50,799 nt of DNA from Penium margaritaceum (GCA_023375785.1 SZWC01006745.1:1-50799), one strand, 5' to 3'. Positions 19,004 to 32,339 are shown, counted from the stretch's first letter. Program-made: numbers and translations. The notes: generated from the letters alone by a model not told the origin.

Positions 19004-20439
19004 CACATTAGAAGTCCGTCCTTTTGGTTAGGCTTGTTAGAAAAAGGAACATTATCAAAAAAACATAAACAAACGATAAGGTTTTAAGTTTCTGACACAC
19101 AATCTCTGTCCCATGTGTTGTAAGAATTTCAGAATTGGCAAGATAAATGGGCTTACATTGGCAAGATCCTCATGAATTAACTTTCTAGAGAGTAGAAAGA
19201 AGCACCTAATTTGTAAGTGCAACATGCATGGTTGCCACATGGATTTTTACAACTGTATAAATCATGTTGAGGAAAATTTTGACTGAGTATAAAGGTAGAT
19301 TGAAGAAACTTCAAAACGTGAATGCAAAACATTGTGTAGATTGTTTGGATGAGCAGCTCATTGATGGCCCACGATTGGACCAAAGGATGATACCAACAAC
19401 CTTTGGAGGATACCATTGGTCCTGTGAACGCCGATGTTGATGCTTCATACTTTTTATGTGAATCTGACGCAAGTGTATTTTTGGGTGGAAATCAAATAGG
19501 AAAAAAATGTGGGAGAGGACTACAAATGAAGTTGTCAACATGGCCAAAGCCAGGGAGTGGTGGATTGAATGGCACCGTCTGGCAAATAAGGTTTGGTAGA
19601 AAGTTTATTGTTGCCAGGTATCCTCTAGCAGTGCTCAATCAAGCACATGCCACATGCTCAATCATTGTGCTTGAGGTACCTTTGAAACATGTACATGTTG
19701 CGAGAGAAAAAAGATTGTCAAGAGTCAACGATAGCAGCCAGCCACCATGATCAAGACAAGATTAAAAGTGAAGTAGTCAAACGTTCACTTTCTTTTCATT
19801 TAGTGGTTTGATGCTGGCATTCGGCTCGTGAGATTCTATCCAAATAGAACCTAGAGTGAGGGAAAGTGCATGAGTGAGAGGATAGGATATTGAAGGAGCA
19901 AAAAAGACACGCCATGGGTTGGAAGCTCGATAATTTGACCGAGATTCAAACAGAACAATGACCAGTAGAAAGCAATAGAGGTTACACACTAGTGAATGGA
20001 ATAGAACCCATATACATGGACTACATGCGGAGGTCTTGCCGCAGCCCATGGGCTCTAGCAAGGCTCCTCGGAAGCAACTGATAGGCGCTTCTCACTACTA
20101 CCTTGAAGAATCCAGTGGAGTAGCCCTAATAGCGTTTTGCTACCGACAATTATATGCGACCCCATTAAACACCCCACATGCTTGCAACATCACCATAGTC
20201 ATCCTGAAACGTTGGGCATACATGCCTTTTTTGTGAGTATTAGAAAGCAAGTTGAACATTGACATGTATTGGCATAGCCACCAGCTCATGCCCAAAGATA
20301 TGTGATTGTTACAAAATAGGTAATCAACAAGCCAATTCCACTTTTCTCTAGCGTGATGATAGCGCAACATACGACTTGCGATGGAGTATCACATTGCTCT
20401 ATTTGCTTGAATCGATTCAAGAGGTCAACAGTGTGTTAG
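19004..20439. other. no gene seen
   Basis: AT-rich intergenic sequence. The longest frames (such as 19403-19750 plus) have no recognisable domain or splice context. Confidence 0.5.
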
Positions 20440-21350
20440 CAACATGTAGTCACACTTAGCATGGTGTAGCAAGCATAATACAATTAAAAACAACAATGGA
20501 AAATTGTGGCTATCATGCATTAGTAGGAGAATTCGGCATGTGTCAGTTACCGCGACCCCAACATCACACCATGTGTGGCCAACTTTGACAAATCGTAGCG
20601 CATGTCCGGATTTTTTAGGGATGAATAAAAAATGTACGCGCATGCTATGCATATGAAGTGCAATAAAGTTCAACAACTAGTGGCATGGCGTGGCTATTGT
20701 GCATAATGAATAGCCAAGGTTGGCACATGTCACTTACCATGACCACAACATTTTAGTATGTGCGGTAAACTTTGACAAATCATAACACAAGTCAGAAATG
20801 GTCACATGGGCTAGTCAAAGTGTATGCATTCTAGAAATGCTTCAACAAAATATTCAATAGCTTGTGGCACAATGTGGCTTTTGCGCGGATGACCAACTAG
20901 AGTGGGGACAGGTCACTGACCATGACCACAACATTACAACATGTGCACCCATATCTGACAAATCATAGCACAATCTAGAAATGCATAGAGGGAGAATCAA
21001 AGTGTACGCCTGCTAGGCATGGAATATTGAAACAAATTGCCTTCAAAGATTATCGATGCAATGTGGCTATAATGTTCAATGACATTCCAGAGTAAGCACA
21101 TGAATCTGACAATGATCACAACATTACACCATGAGTGGTCAGCTATTAGAATTCATGGCACGTGTCAGAAATCCAAAGGTTAAGATCAAGTTGCATGCAT
21201 TCTTGGCATGGGATAGCAGGTATGAAATATTTGACAGCGGCACAACACAACTATTGTGTGCAATGACCGACCAACGTGGGCATATGTCACTGACCATGGT
21301 CACACCATGACATTACTTTGGTGGCACTTACAAATCGTAGCACGAAACAA
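20440..21350. repeat. diverged tandem repeat, about 185-bp period, about five units
   Basis: A recurring block (GGCAC/AATGTCACT-ACCATGACCACAACATTACA, then TTTGACAAATC-TAGCAC and GTCAGAAAT) starts near 20535, 20725, 20908, 21095 and 21278. Spacing is 183 to 190 bp. Units are well diverged. No coding potential. Confidence 0.75.
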
Positions 21351-24300
21351 AGTAAAGCACAAAAGGCAATGCAGTGACGTTCTTCAAAAGATCAGTGCTT
21401 CTTCTTTACATGCGTCACAATCACTTTTTCTACATGCGTTACATGCGTTACAATCACTTTTCTACAGTGTATTGGTCTATTCTGCACTCTCCCTATGGTG
21501 CATTAGTCACTTCAATATGACCCAAACCAACAATCCTTGCAACAGATTTGGACAAAATCTTTGGCCGACTAGGCAAAAAACTTCATTGCTTAAGAGTCCC
21601 GACCCACAATACATGCAATCCTGCAGTCCACAGGCAAGAAACCCCCGCTCAAGCCACGCTGGACCGGCCGTGCTACATTTCCCCATGGCACGTTAACGTT
21701 CAAACCTCCATATAAGAGAGAGGTGTATGATAAGGAACATTTTTTTCATGGCAAGATGAGGCAAACTAGTACAGGGATGGTTGACAAGCATAATGACATT
21801 AGCTTAGCCATGAGAGTCTTATATGTAGAAGAGGCCAAGAGCATTCACACAGATTATGAACGTGTCATTGTTGAGAACCTTTTGTGACGAGGTCAACAGG
21901 CTATGAGCATGTGTCAACCTGGACAAATGATACGGCATTCGTAGAGATGCATCCATGAAGAAAATGGTGTTCCACATGAATATGACTTGTATGTGAGTAA
22001 CACATGGTGTTGCTTTCAACAATGACTTTGGTGCTCACAACCGAGTGTGACGCACATGATGGCAATTGCTCCAACAAATGAAAAAGCCAAAGATCATGGC
22101 AACATACACAGTTTTGCTTGAGGTTTGTGCCACGTCGCCCTTTTTTTCACTCCTCTATGAGGTGGTGCCACCAACAAGGAGAATGGAGCCTGTATAGCTG
22201 CAAGCGTCAGAGTCATGGACCGAGCTACAATCGCAGTAACCATTGATAACAACCGAGGACTATACAAAATAACACAACCTGTTTTATGTTAGAGGTAGCC
22301 TACATTCCAGTACATGGAGAGTGGCCTCAAGGAGTCGTACTCAACGACACTACACTAACTAAGCCTAGAAAGTGATGGAGAAGGCAATGTTAGCGTGTGC
22401 GATTATTGCAAGGTTTATCTTGGAGCTTATGATACGGAGATAGTCTGTGACGCTGAATGTCTAACATTAGAGAACTATAGTAGATTGTGACCTGCTCAGG
22501 TTGTAAGCACGGAGGCTGAGAGAACAGTAGATAGAAACACCGCAAAGCACTCCTCCATGCTACATACATAGGCAACCTAGTGGACAAACGATGAATAACA
22601 TTAGTAGCCTTGCTCAAGCTCCTTGCCAAATAAGATGTGAGATGGACCATCATCTTTCTTCTGTCACGTGGACCTTAAAATGGATTTGATAGCATGTACT
22701 ATGGAAGCATTGGAGGAAGATGGTCAATGTAGACAACGATAGCCACAAAACAAGAAGATGGTGGAATAAAGAATATGATTGGATCAATGATGCTGAGGGA
22801 GTATCTTGCCTTTCTACGAAAATTGTTGAAGAAAGGCACATCCTAATTTATGTAAGGATGTTCGAGGCATAGAGGTGTATGTTTGCACCTTGTTTAGGTA
22901 CCAGTTTATGGACAACTTACATCAAAGATGCATCAGAGACACATTGTGTTCAACTCCATGAGCAGACCACGTTCCAAACTTTGGAAAAACCTGTTTCTTG
23001 TATTGCAGAACGCACAACATTCCAGATGGGTTGTTGTAAGATTTGTCCATGCTAGACTATTTGACAGTTGCTGACAGTCCCACAAGTAGCTAATCTGATA
23101 TGTAACTGGGACGACCACCAGATGATGGTGCCTTAATCCACGACTGGAGACATTACATGTACCACACAATTCTGTGTCGCCAATGCAAAAAGTTGGTTCG
23201 GAGGGCACTACCTTATCTACACTAAACACTGAAGTTAATGATAACCGTAGTGTTCTTGTGTTTGTAGGAATTATTTATTCTCCCCCTTTTAGTTTAGAAT
23301 GTCAAAAAACATTCACGTAGTATGTTGCATTGCAAATGCCATTCGCGTGCCATTAAGCACTCTTCATAAGTTTTCTATTGAATGTGTACCTTAGTTATAT
23401 TTTAATCATTCATAGTTATGCAACATGTTCTTGGTTTGCAACAACTCCCACGGGAACCATGTGTTGCTTATGTTTATGTAAGCTACAGAGACAGAGAAAG
23501 GCTGTCGCGGCCTCATAACTTCAATCACCCAATTCATCCTTCTGCATCTGACAGCTTGTACAAGTTATCAGGGAAAACAAACTGTCCATGCAGATTTCCC
23601 CACAGCAAGTCCACAACCATCCTTTCCATTTCCATGCTGGTAGCAAACTTGTAGCAATCTATCTCTGCCAGCCTCCTCTTGCCTCCTCTTGTATACAATG
23701 ACGCATTCGCTTTTTGGAGGTGAGTACCTTCAATCTCGTTGGACCAGCTACCTCTCCTTGTACAACCTACAGTCAAAAAAGTGATGTTGAGTGCAACATG
23801 TCCCAATTTGTTGAGCCCCGAGAATTCTTCAGGAACAATGATGAAGACAAAGGAGAACGTTGACTTGCCGCACTTGGCGGATGAGATGAAAGAAGACTGC
23901 TGATGCTGTCTCCCCTGGCAGCGAGCCAGGTCATGGTTGCATTGAAGTCCTTGCAATGTCTTGGTAGGTATGCATCCAAGGCATCAGCAAGGGCGGGATT
24001 AAGCCCTATCCATGGGAGAAGCACATGTTGAATTCACCACATTAGAAATCATTGATGATAACATATCTAGTATCTTTCTTGCATTTAAATAGTGACGTAT
24101 TTGAATGTATCTATAAGTTTGGAAGGTATGTTTATGCCTCATTTCCATTCATTAGCAGATGGTCAGGGCATCGAACAACGTGGCCCTTTGTGGAGATTCA
24201 CGCAAGCCACCGTGGCTCTTTGAATTCCTTCCTCTTGGAAGGATTTCCAAGAGTCTAAATGCTTGCGTCATGAGAAACACAAGGGGACATACACCCACTT

Positions 24301-24900
24301 GAGATAACATTGTGAAGATCCTACTGCACGTGACAAGGGAATCTGCCAAGGAAATGATGAGCATCTGTGTCCTCTCGATGAAGCACCTTGTATCCTTGGC
24401 TCGTGGTCCATTTGCCGTGGCGACAAGGGACGAATGGATTTTCATGTTATGGGAGGACTAGAAGAAATTTGATGTGAGTACATTCCATGAGGAGTATGAG
24501 TGTAGGAGAGGATTTTCTCCAACGTTAGCATTTTCCTCTTTTCGAACAATGTACTAGACCAGTCGTGCAATGCTGTTTACATTGTTGAGAATATGGTGCA
24601 TATCATCCACACATTTAGGCACGATAAAACAATACAATTTTCCATGGAGAACACCACTAAGAACCAAGCTGCTGCAAGACAGTTGTCCACCCTTTCTGAG
24701 TTTTCACATGTGCTCTTCTTCTCTTGTATGATGTACCATCTTGAAAAGTTTAGCCACCTGCAGTGATAGTATGTATGCGAACACAATCAAGCGTTAACTC
24801 CTAAACCTTTGCAGTAGTGATTGGAAACAACAAGCTGTAGCAACTGAAACCAAGGCTAGGAGCAACATGAGTATGCGATAACAACAGCGAGCAGTTAAAG
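21351..24900. other. no confident gene; possible coding debris
   Basis: No known domain on either strand. The overlapping minus-strand frames at 23534-23956 and 23773-24024 have protein-like composition but shift frame and match nothing I recognise. This may be old transposon debris or exons of the segment at 25045. Confidence 0.4.
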
Positions 24901-25044
24901 TAGTCCCTATAGCACTTGCTCTTGATACTGCCACCTTGGTGTATCCTACGACCTCTGAGCCACTCGTGGTTCCATCCAAGGAAAAGGAGACGAGTCACAT
25001 CGACGGCAAATGTGACTTACAAGGAGTCGGTTGTATGTGACCAG

Positions 25045-25098
25045 TTTCCAATGGGCCGAATACCAACATGGGTTGCTAGGGCCATGGATGCTGCACAA
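25045..25098 (+). pseudogene. exon-like segment A, interrupted by E4
   Basis: Starts right after a CAG acceptor-like site and encodes FPMGRIPTWVARAMDAAQ. The same 54 bp recur inverted at 50085-50032 with three differences. Its downstream continuation is cut by E4; on the far side of E4 (49316 on) the frame continues VAMCGGIPSN and stops. The protein family is not recognised. Confidence 0.45.
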
Positions 25099-25113
25099 GT
25101 CGCCATGTATGCA

Positions 25114-25876
25114 AGATAGAATTATTTAGGGCATGCAAGCCCATGCAAAAAATGTCACGAGCTCTGTGTGTGAGAGGCAGACAGTGAAGGCCAAATCTGG
25201 CTAAGTCTGAAACGCATTTAAGAACAAGGAGAGTTTACAAATGAGCCCCTAGCGGGCTTATGGAGGGGCGCCAACAGCTAGCCGCATTGGGCCCTGTCAC
25301 CCGCGCTCAGCCCAAACGAGTCAGCGGGGAGAGCACAGTGCAAAGACCACATGAACAACAAAGGTGGTCTCCTTGAGGCACCGGACTAGCTCTTCGAGTG
25401 CCCCGGTCTCGACCACCAAGAATGTACAAGCAATGTTAGAAATACTCCGAATAAGCATCCAAACTTCACAAATGGCTAACCAAACATCAGAAGTGCTACT
25501 ACAGCCACTGGGTCTCCTCATCGCACTGGTGCATTCCACCGGGTGTGTGGGTCTCAACCCACCGAGAAAAGTATCCTAGCTCCCAAAAAGCCAACCACGC
25601 TGCCGGAGCGCATCGAATGCGTCTCACCGGCGCTGTTGTAGGTGCTGGAAAAGTCTCAGGACATTCTGAAGACTCGCCGTGTCGTCACGCTCTCCTCCAC
25701 CTTATACCATCAATGTTGGGCACATGGGTAATCCTTCGGCGTTGGTCATGACGGGTGGAAGCCACACAAACCAACACTCCCCCTGGGTGACATGGCCGTC
25801 AACACCGGGTCAAGCAAGCCAAGATACGTAACAACATTGTATACAAAACCACAATCTATGCCAGTCAACCATACAT

Positions 25877-25919
<43 letters not shown>

Positions 25920-25921
25920 TA

Positions 25922-25962
<41 letters not shown>

Positions 25963-26010
25963 NAACAACATTGTATACAAAACCACAATCTATGCCAGTC
26001 AACCATACAT

Positions 26011-26048
<38 letters not shown>

Positions 26049-26660
26049 ACTCACACCTGCTGTCAATCAAAGTACAAAAGCTAGGCTCAATGTCCCTCTA
26101 GATTAGAATGAGGATCACAAGGTCTCCTCACGACACTGGTACATCCTACTAAGTGTCCAGGTCATGACTATCTGCGGAGTTATACACAACATATACAATT
26201 CACGATAAGAGGGTCTTCTTGTGACACTGGAGGTACAAATGCCTGGATCTCAACCGCTACGAGCAATCCAACTGGTGTCCGTGTACCAGCCACAATAGCA
26301 TCATCAACCAAACCACATGATCATAGGGGGATCTCCTTGTAACACGGGTGGAACTAACCACGTGACCGGGTCTCGACCACTATGAGCAATCCAGCTCGCA
26401 TGCACATGCCATACGCTATATGGCCACACACCAAGACAGATGATCACATCGTCTCCTCGTGGCAATGTACAACCCACCAAGTGTCCGGATCTCGACAATC
26501 ATAGTGCTACCATCCACACACAATCACATACAATCACATGCAATTGTGTAGGCACGTAGCATGAGCCACACGCTGGCTGCTGTAGTATGCTCATGGCACA
26601 GCATGGACCCCTCGCCATGCATCGCCCATGACGTCGCGTCACGTCGAGGTCCACACAACA
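25114..26660 (-). repeat. E4 left (3') LTR
   Basis: On the minus strand it begins TGTTGTGTGG and ends CTATCT, again TG...CT. It matches the right LTR throughout. It contains a CA microsatellite and a single-N join at 25963 whose flanks are duplicated. Confidence 0.82.
25830..26045. repeat. (CA)n microsatellite with duplicated join
   Basis: A (CA)n tract near 25876-25962, then N at 25963, then a second copy of 25830 onward with its own (CA)n. The offset is 134 bp. The right LTR has a single CA tract at the same place, so the doubling is probably an assembly effect. Confidence 0.8.
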
Positions 26661-26671
26661 CTCCCTCTGGG
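26661..26671 (-). promoter_or_regulatory. E4 polypurine tract
   Basis: CCCAGAGGGAG on the minus strand abuts the LTR start TGTTGTGTGG. Confidence 0.6.
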
Positions 26672-29640
26672 CAGATGAACCTGGCGATGATGTCCTCGAT
26701 AGAGATGCTGATACCGTAACTGAAAAAGAACAGATCATGGGTGATTAAAGCTGTGGTCTATCCATCACACAGAGATAGCCCCCCTTGTAGCATAAGAATC
26801 TGCTCCCACCCTCAAAGACAAAGTGGTGTCTCCGTCTACGGCTCCTCATGTCACCCCTGCATCACCTGGAGTGTACCAATCCTTGTGTGTCTGCCAAGGG
26901 TCCCAACTCAGAGTCTCTCCTCTCTCCACTCTACCGTGATGCATCTGTGTACGTCGGAGGAAAGGGAATGGGCAAGCAGCATGCAAGCTTGGATGAAGTG
27001 GCAGAGCTGGCCTCCGGGGGGGGGGATAGAGGACCTTGAAGCACAAGGGTGTATAGCCATAAGAGGAGGGCTAGAACAACAAACCAGAGCACCACACATT
27101 GATGAAGATGACGATGGTACAGTTGAAGTGGGTTGATGAAAGTGCATGATGGAAGGAGGAGTAGAAAGAGGAGCAATGATGGAGTCGACATGAATGAGGA
27201 TGGTAGAAACTGAAGGCATGCTCACCTCTCCTGTGGTAGTGTGTCCATTGGACTTCATGCTCGGAGCTGGTATGGGATCCTCCCCAAGGATGGGTGTGCG
27301 AGATCCTGATAGAACAAATCTCATGTCAATAGCAGTGGTGCTCCCCTGCACTGACAATCGCTCCCGTGCTACCATCACCTCCCGCTATTGTATCTCTGTA
27401 CAATCCTGTAAGTCAGCGCAAGTAGCCTCGGACATGCGGAGGTGGCCCATTTTTACCTCGCGTAGGACCAACTCTGTCTCACTGGATACTGTACACGCGA
27501 GTAGAAAACTCACCAGTGTATCTCCATCTGCGTCTCTACTACTGAAGACGATGAAGCCGATGTTGTTGTATCCTCTTGGGGGTCAACCAAACTTGTAATG
27601 TGCTGAGATGCAGGAATATCGGACACAATTGAAGGTATCGCATCCCAATCGCAACTAGTGTCTGTCAAACAAGTAGGGATAAGCAGTCGCATGCCAAGAG
27701 AAAGGGAGAAGGTAGAGTTTTTAGAGTCCGCGCAGCATGTGGATACATCGTCTGTACATGTACTGCCACTCTCATCGTCGATGTGATTTAGTATGGTCAC
27801 CAATGGATGAACACGTGAGGGCAAAACTAAGCTGTTGCTGACGAGGCGACTCCATCCGGCTGGTCTGATCCGCTGCACTGTCCTCAACTGCCAGAGTAGT
27901 GGATACAACTATGTAGGACTCTGTGTCGACAACTGATCAAATGTCAGTCAAGGTAACTAGCAAGCGTAGCTGGTGCTTACGTATCGTCTCATGGGAAAGA
28001 CCGGTCACTGTTACCTACTCAATGATGGAGTGAGGATCATCACTCAACTCTGTCATGTGTGCCGCTACTCCTCCGTGTGTATGGGAACCCGTAGACTGTA
28101 GGAACATGGATGAATCCTCATGTTGGAGATGGTCTAGCGCTAGTGCTGATGACAAGGTCGAGCCTGTTGTGTCTACTACAACACATATCCCGGTGATCTT
28201 GCATATTAACACTACTCTCAAGAACGCCTCTATGTCTGAAAGTCCAAACGATCCACTCTACTCCTACACTTCGACCACTTCAAGGCTGGTGTGAACCTGT
28301 CACACCAACTCCCCCGAAAGTTTGCAAGAGGCGTCCCGGGCTGTACATGACTCCTCTGCCACCACGGGGCCACCACAGGTCGGAGCTGTGAATGGGACCG
28401 CCCAGGGGCTCGGGGTCTGCACCACTCTTGATACAATCGGCTGTTGTAGAACATCCGGCTCCTGCCCCGACGTGGAAGTTGACCTCGATGACATGCATGC
28501 CTCCTGCACTACAGCCGCTACAAGGTTGGTGTGAGTCTGTTGTACCAACACACCCAGAAGTTTGCAAGAGGCATCCTGGGCTGTATGGGGCTCCTGTGTC
28601 ACCACCAGGCCGCCACCAGTCGGAGCCGTGAGTGTCACCATCCAATGACTCGGGGCCTGCACCGCTCCTACTGCAATCTGCTGTTGTAGAAGGTCCTACT
28701 CATGCCCCGACGTGGAAGTTGACCTCGATGACACACATATCTCCACCATGAACACCATGTCTGGATTTGACTTGACATCATGTATCAATACCATGGCGTG
28801 CGCATCTGCATGAGGTGACTCTACGATGCTGCTCTTAGATTAAGGTGCTGACCCTGTCGATATCGATGTGGCTCGCAATCCCCATAAACCACTCTCCCCC
28901 TTGACAGGATGAGCAACAGTAGCCCTGGGAGCGGATGAACTATCTGAGCTCGTTTGAGGATGACGGGTCGTGCGACGACGACGAAACCGCACTCGAGACA
29001 AGCCACTAGAAGATGAATAATCCAGAGGGGACGTGGCGGTAGAATGAAGGATCGAAAGAATGGTGGACGCTAGGGATGGATAGGGTAATGAAGCTGAATG
29101 AACATGCTGTTGAGATGCCGAGGAAGGAAATACAGAGGAAGGTAGGGAAGTCGTTGATGGACTGATGGAAACAAAACGCTCGGTGACGACAAAGTTACAT
29201 AGCTGCTTCATGATCTGCTTCAGGCCGTGGATCTCGGCAAGCATGACTGCCAGAGGTCTGGTGAGTGGACACGCCAATGCCCGTAGATCCTCATCCCAAG
29301 AAGGAAATGTATGCTCATGGGACCAAAGCCAAGGTAGATGCCAACCTCAAGGGTACGTCCAGCATTGACGCCAACCATGACGTACATCACCATAGTAGTA
29401 GCAGGCGAATGCACAAGATGCCTGCCGCCATGTCGGCAAACTCATCTCGAGTGCCTAACAATTGGGGTGTGTAGAGCACCTACTCCCGACGGTGAAGCAC
29501 GAAGCACAGAAAGACTACGACGCTGTCGGACACCGTCACTGTACCGAGTCGTAGTGCTGAGGTCAACAATCGTGACGTGACCGGATGAGCCGTAATGCGA
29601 TGACATGTCCAGAGAAGCCTACGGATGACCGGGTGCAACT
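26672..29640 (-). other. E4 internal region, decayed open frames of unknown function
   Basis: Several minus-strand frames of 80-156 codons occur (for example 26908-27378 and 28840-29277). The latter begins with a helix-like stretch (LAEIHGLKQIMKQL) followed by Ser/Thr-rich sequence. None has a retroviral protease, polymerase or integrase motif. They may be remains of a gag-like or extra frame; I cannot assign a function. Confidence 0.45.
28300..28740 (-). pseudogene. frame with an 80-residue tandem repeat in E4
   Basis: A 240-bp unit is tandemly repeated: TTTGCAAGAG falls at 28321 and again at 28561, and both units end in a shared block around GACGTGGAAGTTGACC. On the minus strand 28300-28662 is one open frame, with repeat motifs such as HWMVTLTAPTGGG / PWAVPFTAPTCGG and AQDASCKL / ARDASCKL. 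Upstream the repeat pattern continues past a TAG. No known family. Confidence 0.5.
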
Positions 29641-29658
29641 GCTGCTGCTACCACTCCT

Positions 29659-29718
29659 CAACCTACACTTGGTGTAGGTTGTGGAGGTTCAGCAGCACCT
29701 TTGGAAGGTGCTGCTGAA
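29659..29718. repeat. two adjacent stem-loops in E4
   Basis: 29659-29681: 10-bp stem of CAACCTACAC with its complement. 29688-29718: perfect 13-bp stem (TTCAGCAGCACCT) with a five-base loop. They stand in the leader side of the internal region, as the GCCGG hairpins do in E1. Confidence 0.75.
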
Positions 29719-30835
29719 GGTGCGGTCGTCCTGTTTGCTTTTTGTTCTCACCAAATTCTTTGGTGATTTTTTGAATGACCCTTCACTTGGGAGGCACTCA
29801 ATTGCCCCTTTCTTTTTGCTACGGTGGTCCTCCCTTTCTTTTCCTCCTTGTTTTCGTGTTTGTTTTCTGTTTTTTTTTTTGTTTTGTTTTCATTTTAACT
29901 CCGGTCACCACTCGCTCTCATATGTGCCTCCTCCCCCTTTTTAGGATTGCCCCCAGAGACAAGGGGGAGTTGGACGCTGGGGAGGGGGTAAACAAGGGAA
30001 AGGGCGCGTGGTGAGGTCGCTCCTCGCTTGAGGAAAAAATGAGGAAAGAGCTCGCTCGCTCGCTTGCTTGCGAGCAAGCGATGTAAGGCTGATGGGCAAG
30101 ATGGAGCAAAGAGAGGGGGGAGGGGATGTCCGCCCTTATGAACCCGTCCCTCTGCGGGTTGGCGGACGAGGCCAATGGGGCTGACGGGGTCGACGGGACT
30201 GACGGGCCCCTTTGAGGGGGCCCCTCTGTGGGGGCTCAACGAGGCTCCTCTTAGGGGGCCCTCGAAGGAGGGCTGCGAGGTCCCTTTGGTAGCAGCAGCT
30301 CGAGTGACGGGTGTAGGTGTTGCAGTTGCTGCTGGTGCTGCTTTCATTGCTGTCGTTGCTGTTTTTACTCTGCATAACAGCTGCCGCTACTACTACTGCT
30401 GATGCTGCTGTGTCTGTTGCTACTACTTCTACTACTCTTGCTGCTTCTACTACTAGTGCTACCGTGCTATTGCTGCTACGGTTGTTGCCACCACAGCCGT
30501 TACTGCTGCTACTGCTTCCACTACTATTGTTGCTACTTCTTTTACTCTTGCTATTACTCCTACTGCTATCGCTGTTACCGCTACAGCTGCCTCCGCATCC
30601 GCTACTGTTACCGCCATAGTCGCTGCTGCTACTACCACAGCCGCTGCTGTTGCTGCCGCGACCGTCACTGCTGCCGCCATAGCCGGTGCTTCTACTGTCG
30701 CTGTGCTTTGCTCACCACCCTTGTGGCATTCACATGCAATCACTTAGTGCTCCCTCACGCTCCTGCAGGCGTGGTGCCACATGGCGTGTTCTTTCTGCGT
30801 TTTGCCTTGCTTCAGCTGCTTACACGCCCCCCCCT
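29719..30835 (-). repeat. E4 leader: homopolymer runs, palindromes and (GCN)n
   Basis: In minus order after the primer-binding site: a degenerate (GCA/GTA)n stretch (about 30710-30300), GC-rich GGGCCC palindromes, a CGCTTGCT-AGCAAGCG hairpin near 30060-30080, and an A-run near 29870-29885. The order resembles the E1 leader although the sequence does not align closely. Confidence 0.55.
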
Positions 30836-30837
30836 GA

Positions 30838-30849
30838 GCTCCGATACCA
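30838..30849 (-). promoter_or_regulatory. E4 primer-binding site
   Basis: TGGTATCGGAGC on the minus strand, one base different from the initiator-Met tRNA site of the other elements, directly adjoining the LTR. Confidence 0.75.
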
Positions 30850-31618
30850 AGTCAGAATTAATTAGGGCATGCAAGCCCATGAGAAAAATGTCATGAGGTC
30901 TGTGTGTGAGAGGCAGACAGTGAAGGCCAAATCTGGCTACGTCTGAAATGTGTTCAAGAACAAGGATAGTTTACAAATGAGCCCCTAGCGGGCTTATGTA
31001 GGGGCGCTGACAGCCAGTTGCATCGGGCCGCGTCACCCCCGCTGAGCCCAAACAAGTCAGCGGGGAGAGCACATTGCGTAGACCACGTGAACAATAACGG
31101 TGGTCTCCTTGATGCACCGGAATAGCTCTTCGAGTGCCCGGGTCTCGACCACTGAGAAAACTCAAGCAGTGCTAGAAACACTGCCAATCAGCGTTTAGAC
31201 ATCGCAAACAATTTTCTAAACATCTAAGCACTAATACAACCATCAAGTGTCCTCGTTGCACTGGTACACTCCACCGGATGCACAGTTCTCAACACATTGA
31301 GAAAAGTCTCCTACCTCCCGACAAGCCAACCAGGCTGCCGGAATGCATCGACTGCATCTCACTGGCGTTGTCGTAGGTGCTGGAGAAGTCTCGGGATACT
31401 CCGGAGACCCGTTATGTCGTCATGCTCTCCTCTACCCTAGACCACCAACGTGGGATATATGGGTAATCCATTTGTTTCGCTCGTGACGGGTGGAAGCCAC
31501 ACACTTCCAAACACTTCCAAACACTTCCCCTGGTTGACATGACCGTCAACGCCAGAACAAGCGAGTGAATGCACGGAACAACAGCGTATGCAAAACCACA
31601 GTCTGCACCTGTCAACTC

Positions 31619-31649
<31 letters not shown>

Positions 31650-32339
31650 ACACACACACACACATACACACATACACAGACACACACACACACACACATA
31701 CACACACACACACACACACATATACACATACACACATACACACACACACACATACACACATACACATCTGTTACTCATGAAAGCATAGAAGCTAGGCCCG
31801 ATGTCCCTCTAGAGTAGAATGAAGAGCACAAGGTCTCCTCAGGACAGTGGTACATCCTACTAAGTATCCGGGTCTTGACCATCCGAGGAGTCATGCACAT
31901 GATACACAAGTTAGACAGCAAGAGTGTCTCCTCGTGACACTGGCGGTAGTAGTGTCCAGGTCTCAACTGCTACGAGCAATCAAACAAGTGTCTGAATGAC
32001 AGCGACAATAGCATCATCAACCAACACACACGATCATAGGGCGATCTCTTCGTAACACGAGTCCAACCCACCAGGTGATCGGGTCTTGACAACTATGAGC
32101 AATCCAGCTTGCACGCACATGCCACATGTAGTATGGCCACACACCAAGACACACGATCACATCATCTCCTCGTGACACCGTTACAACCCACCGAGTGTCC
32201 GGGTCTCGACCAACACATTGACACCATCCACATGCAACCACATGCAACTGTGCAGGCTCATAGTATGAGCCCCACGCCGGTGAGCATACTCTAATATGCT
32301 CATTGCAGAGCATGGATCCCTCGCCATGCACCTCCCATG
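30850..32339 (-). repeat. E4 right (5') LTR, first part
   Basis: Parallels 25114 onward from AGTCAGAATTAATTAGGGC to CCCATG, including a (CA)n tract at 31618-31768. It is broken by E3 at CCATG (32335-32339) and resumes at 49286. Confidence 0.85.

Noticed and set aside
25870..31768. CA arrays as a CRISPR or other spaced repeat
   Set aside because: They are plain dinucleotide microsatellites at the same position in both LTRs of E4.
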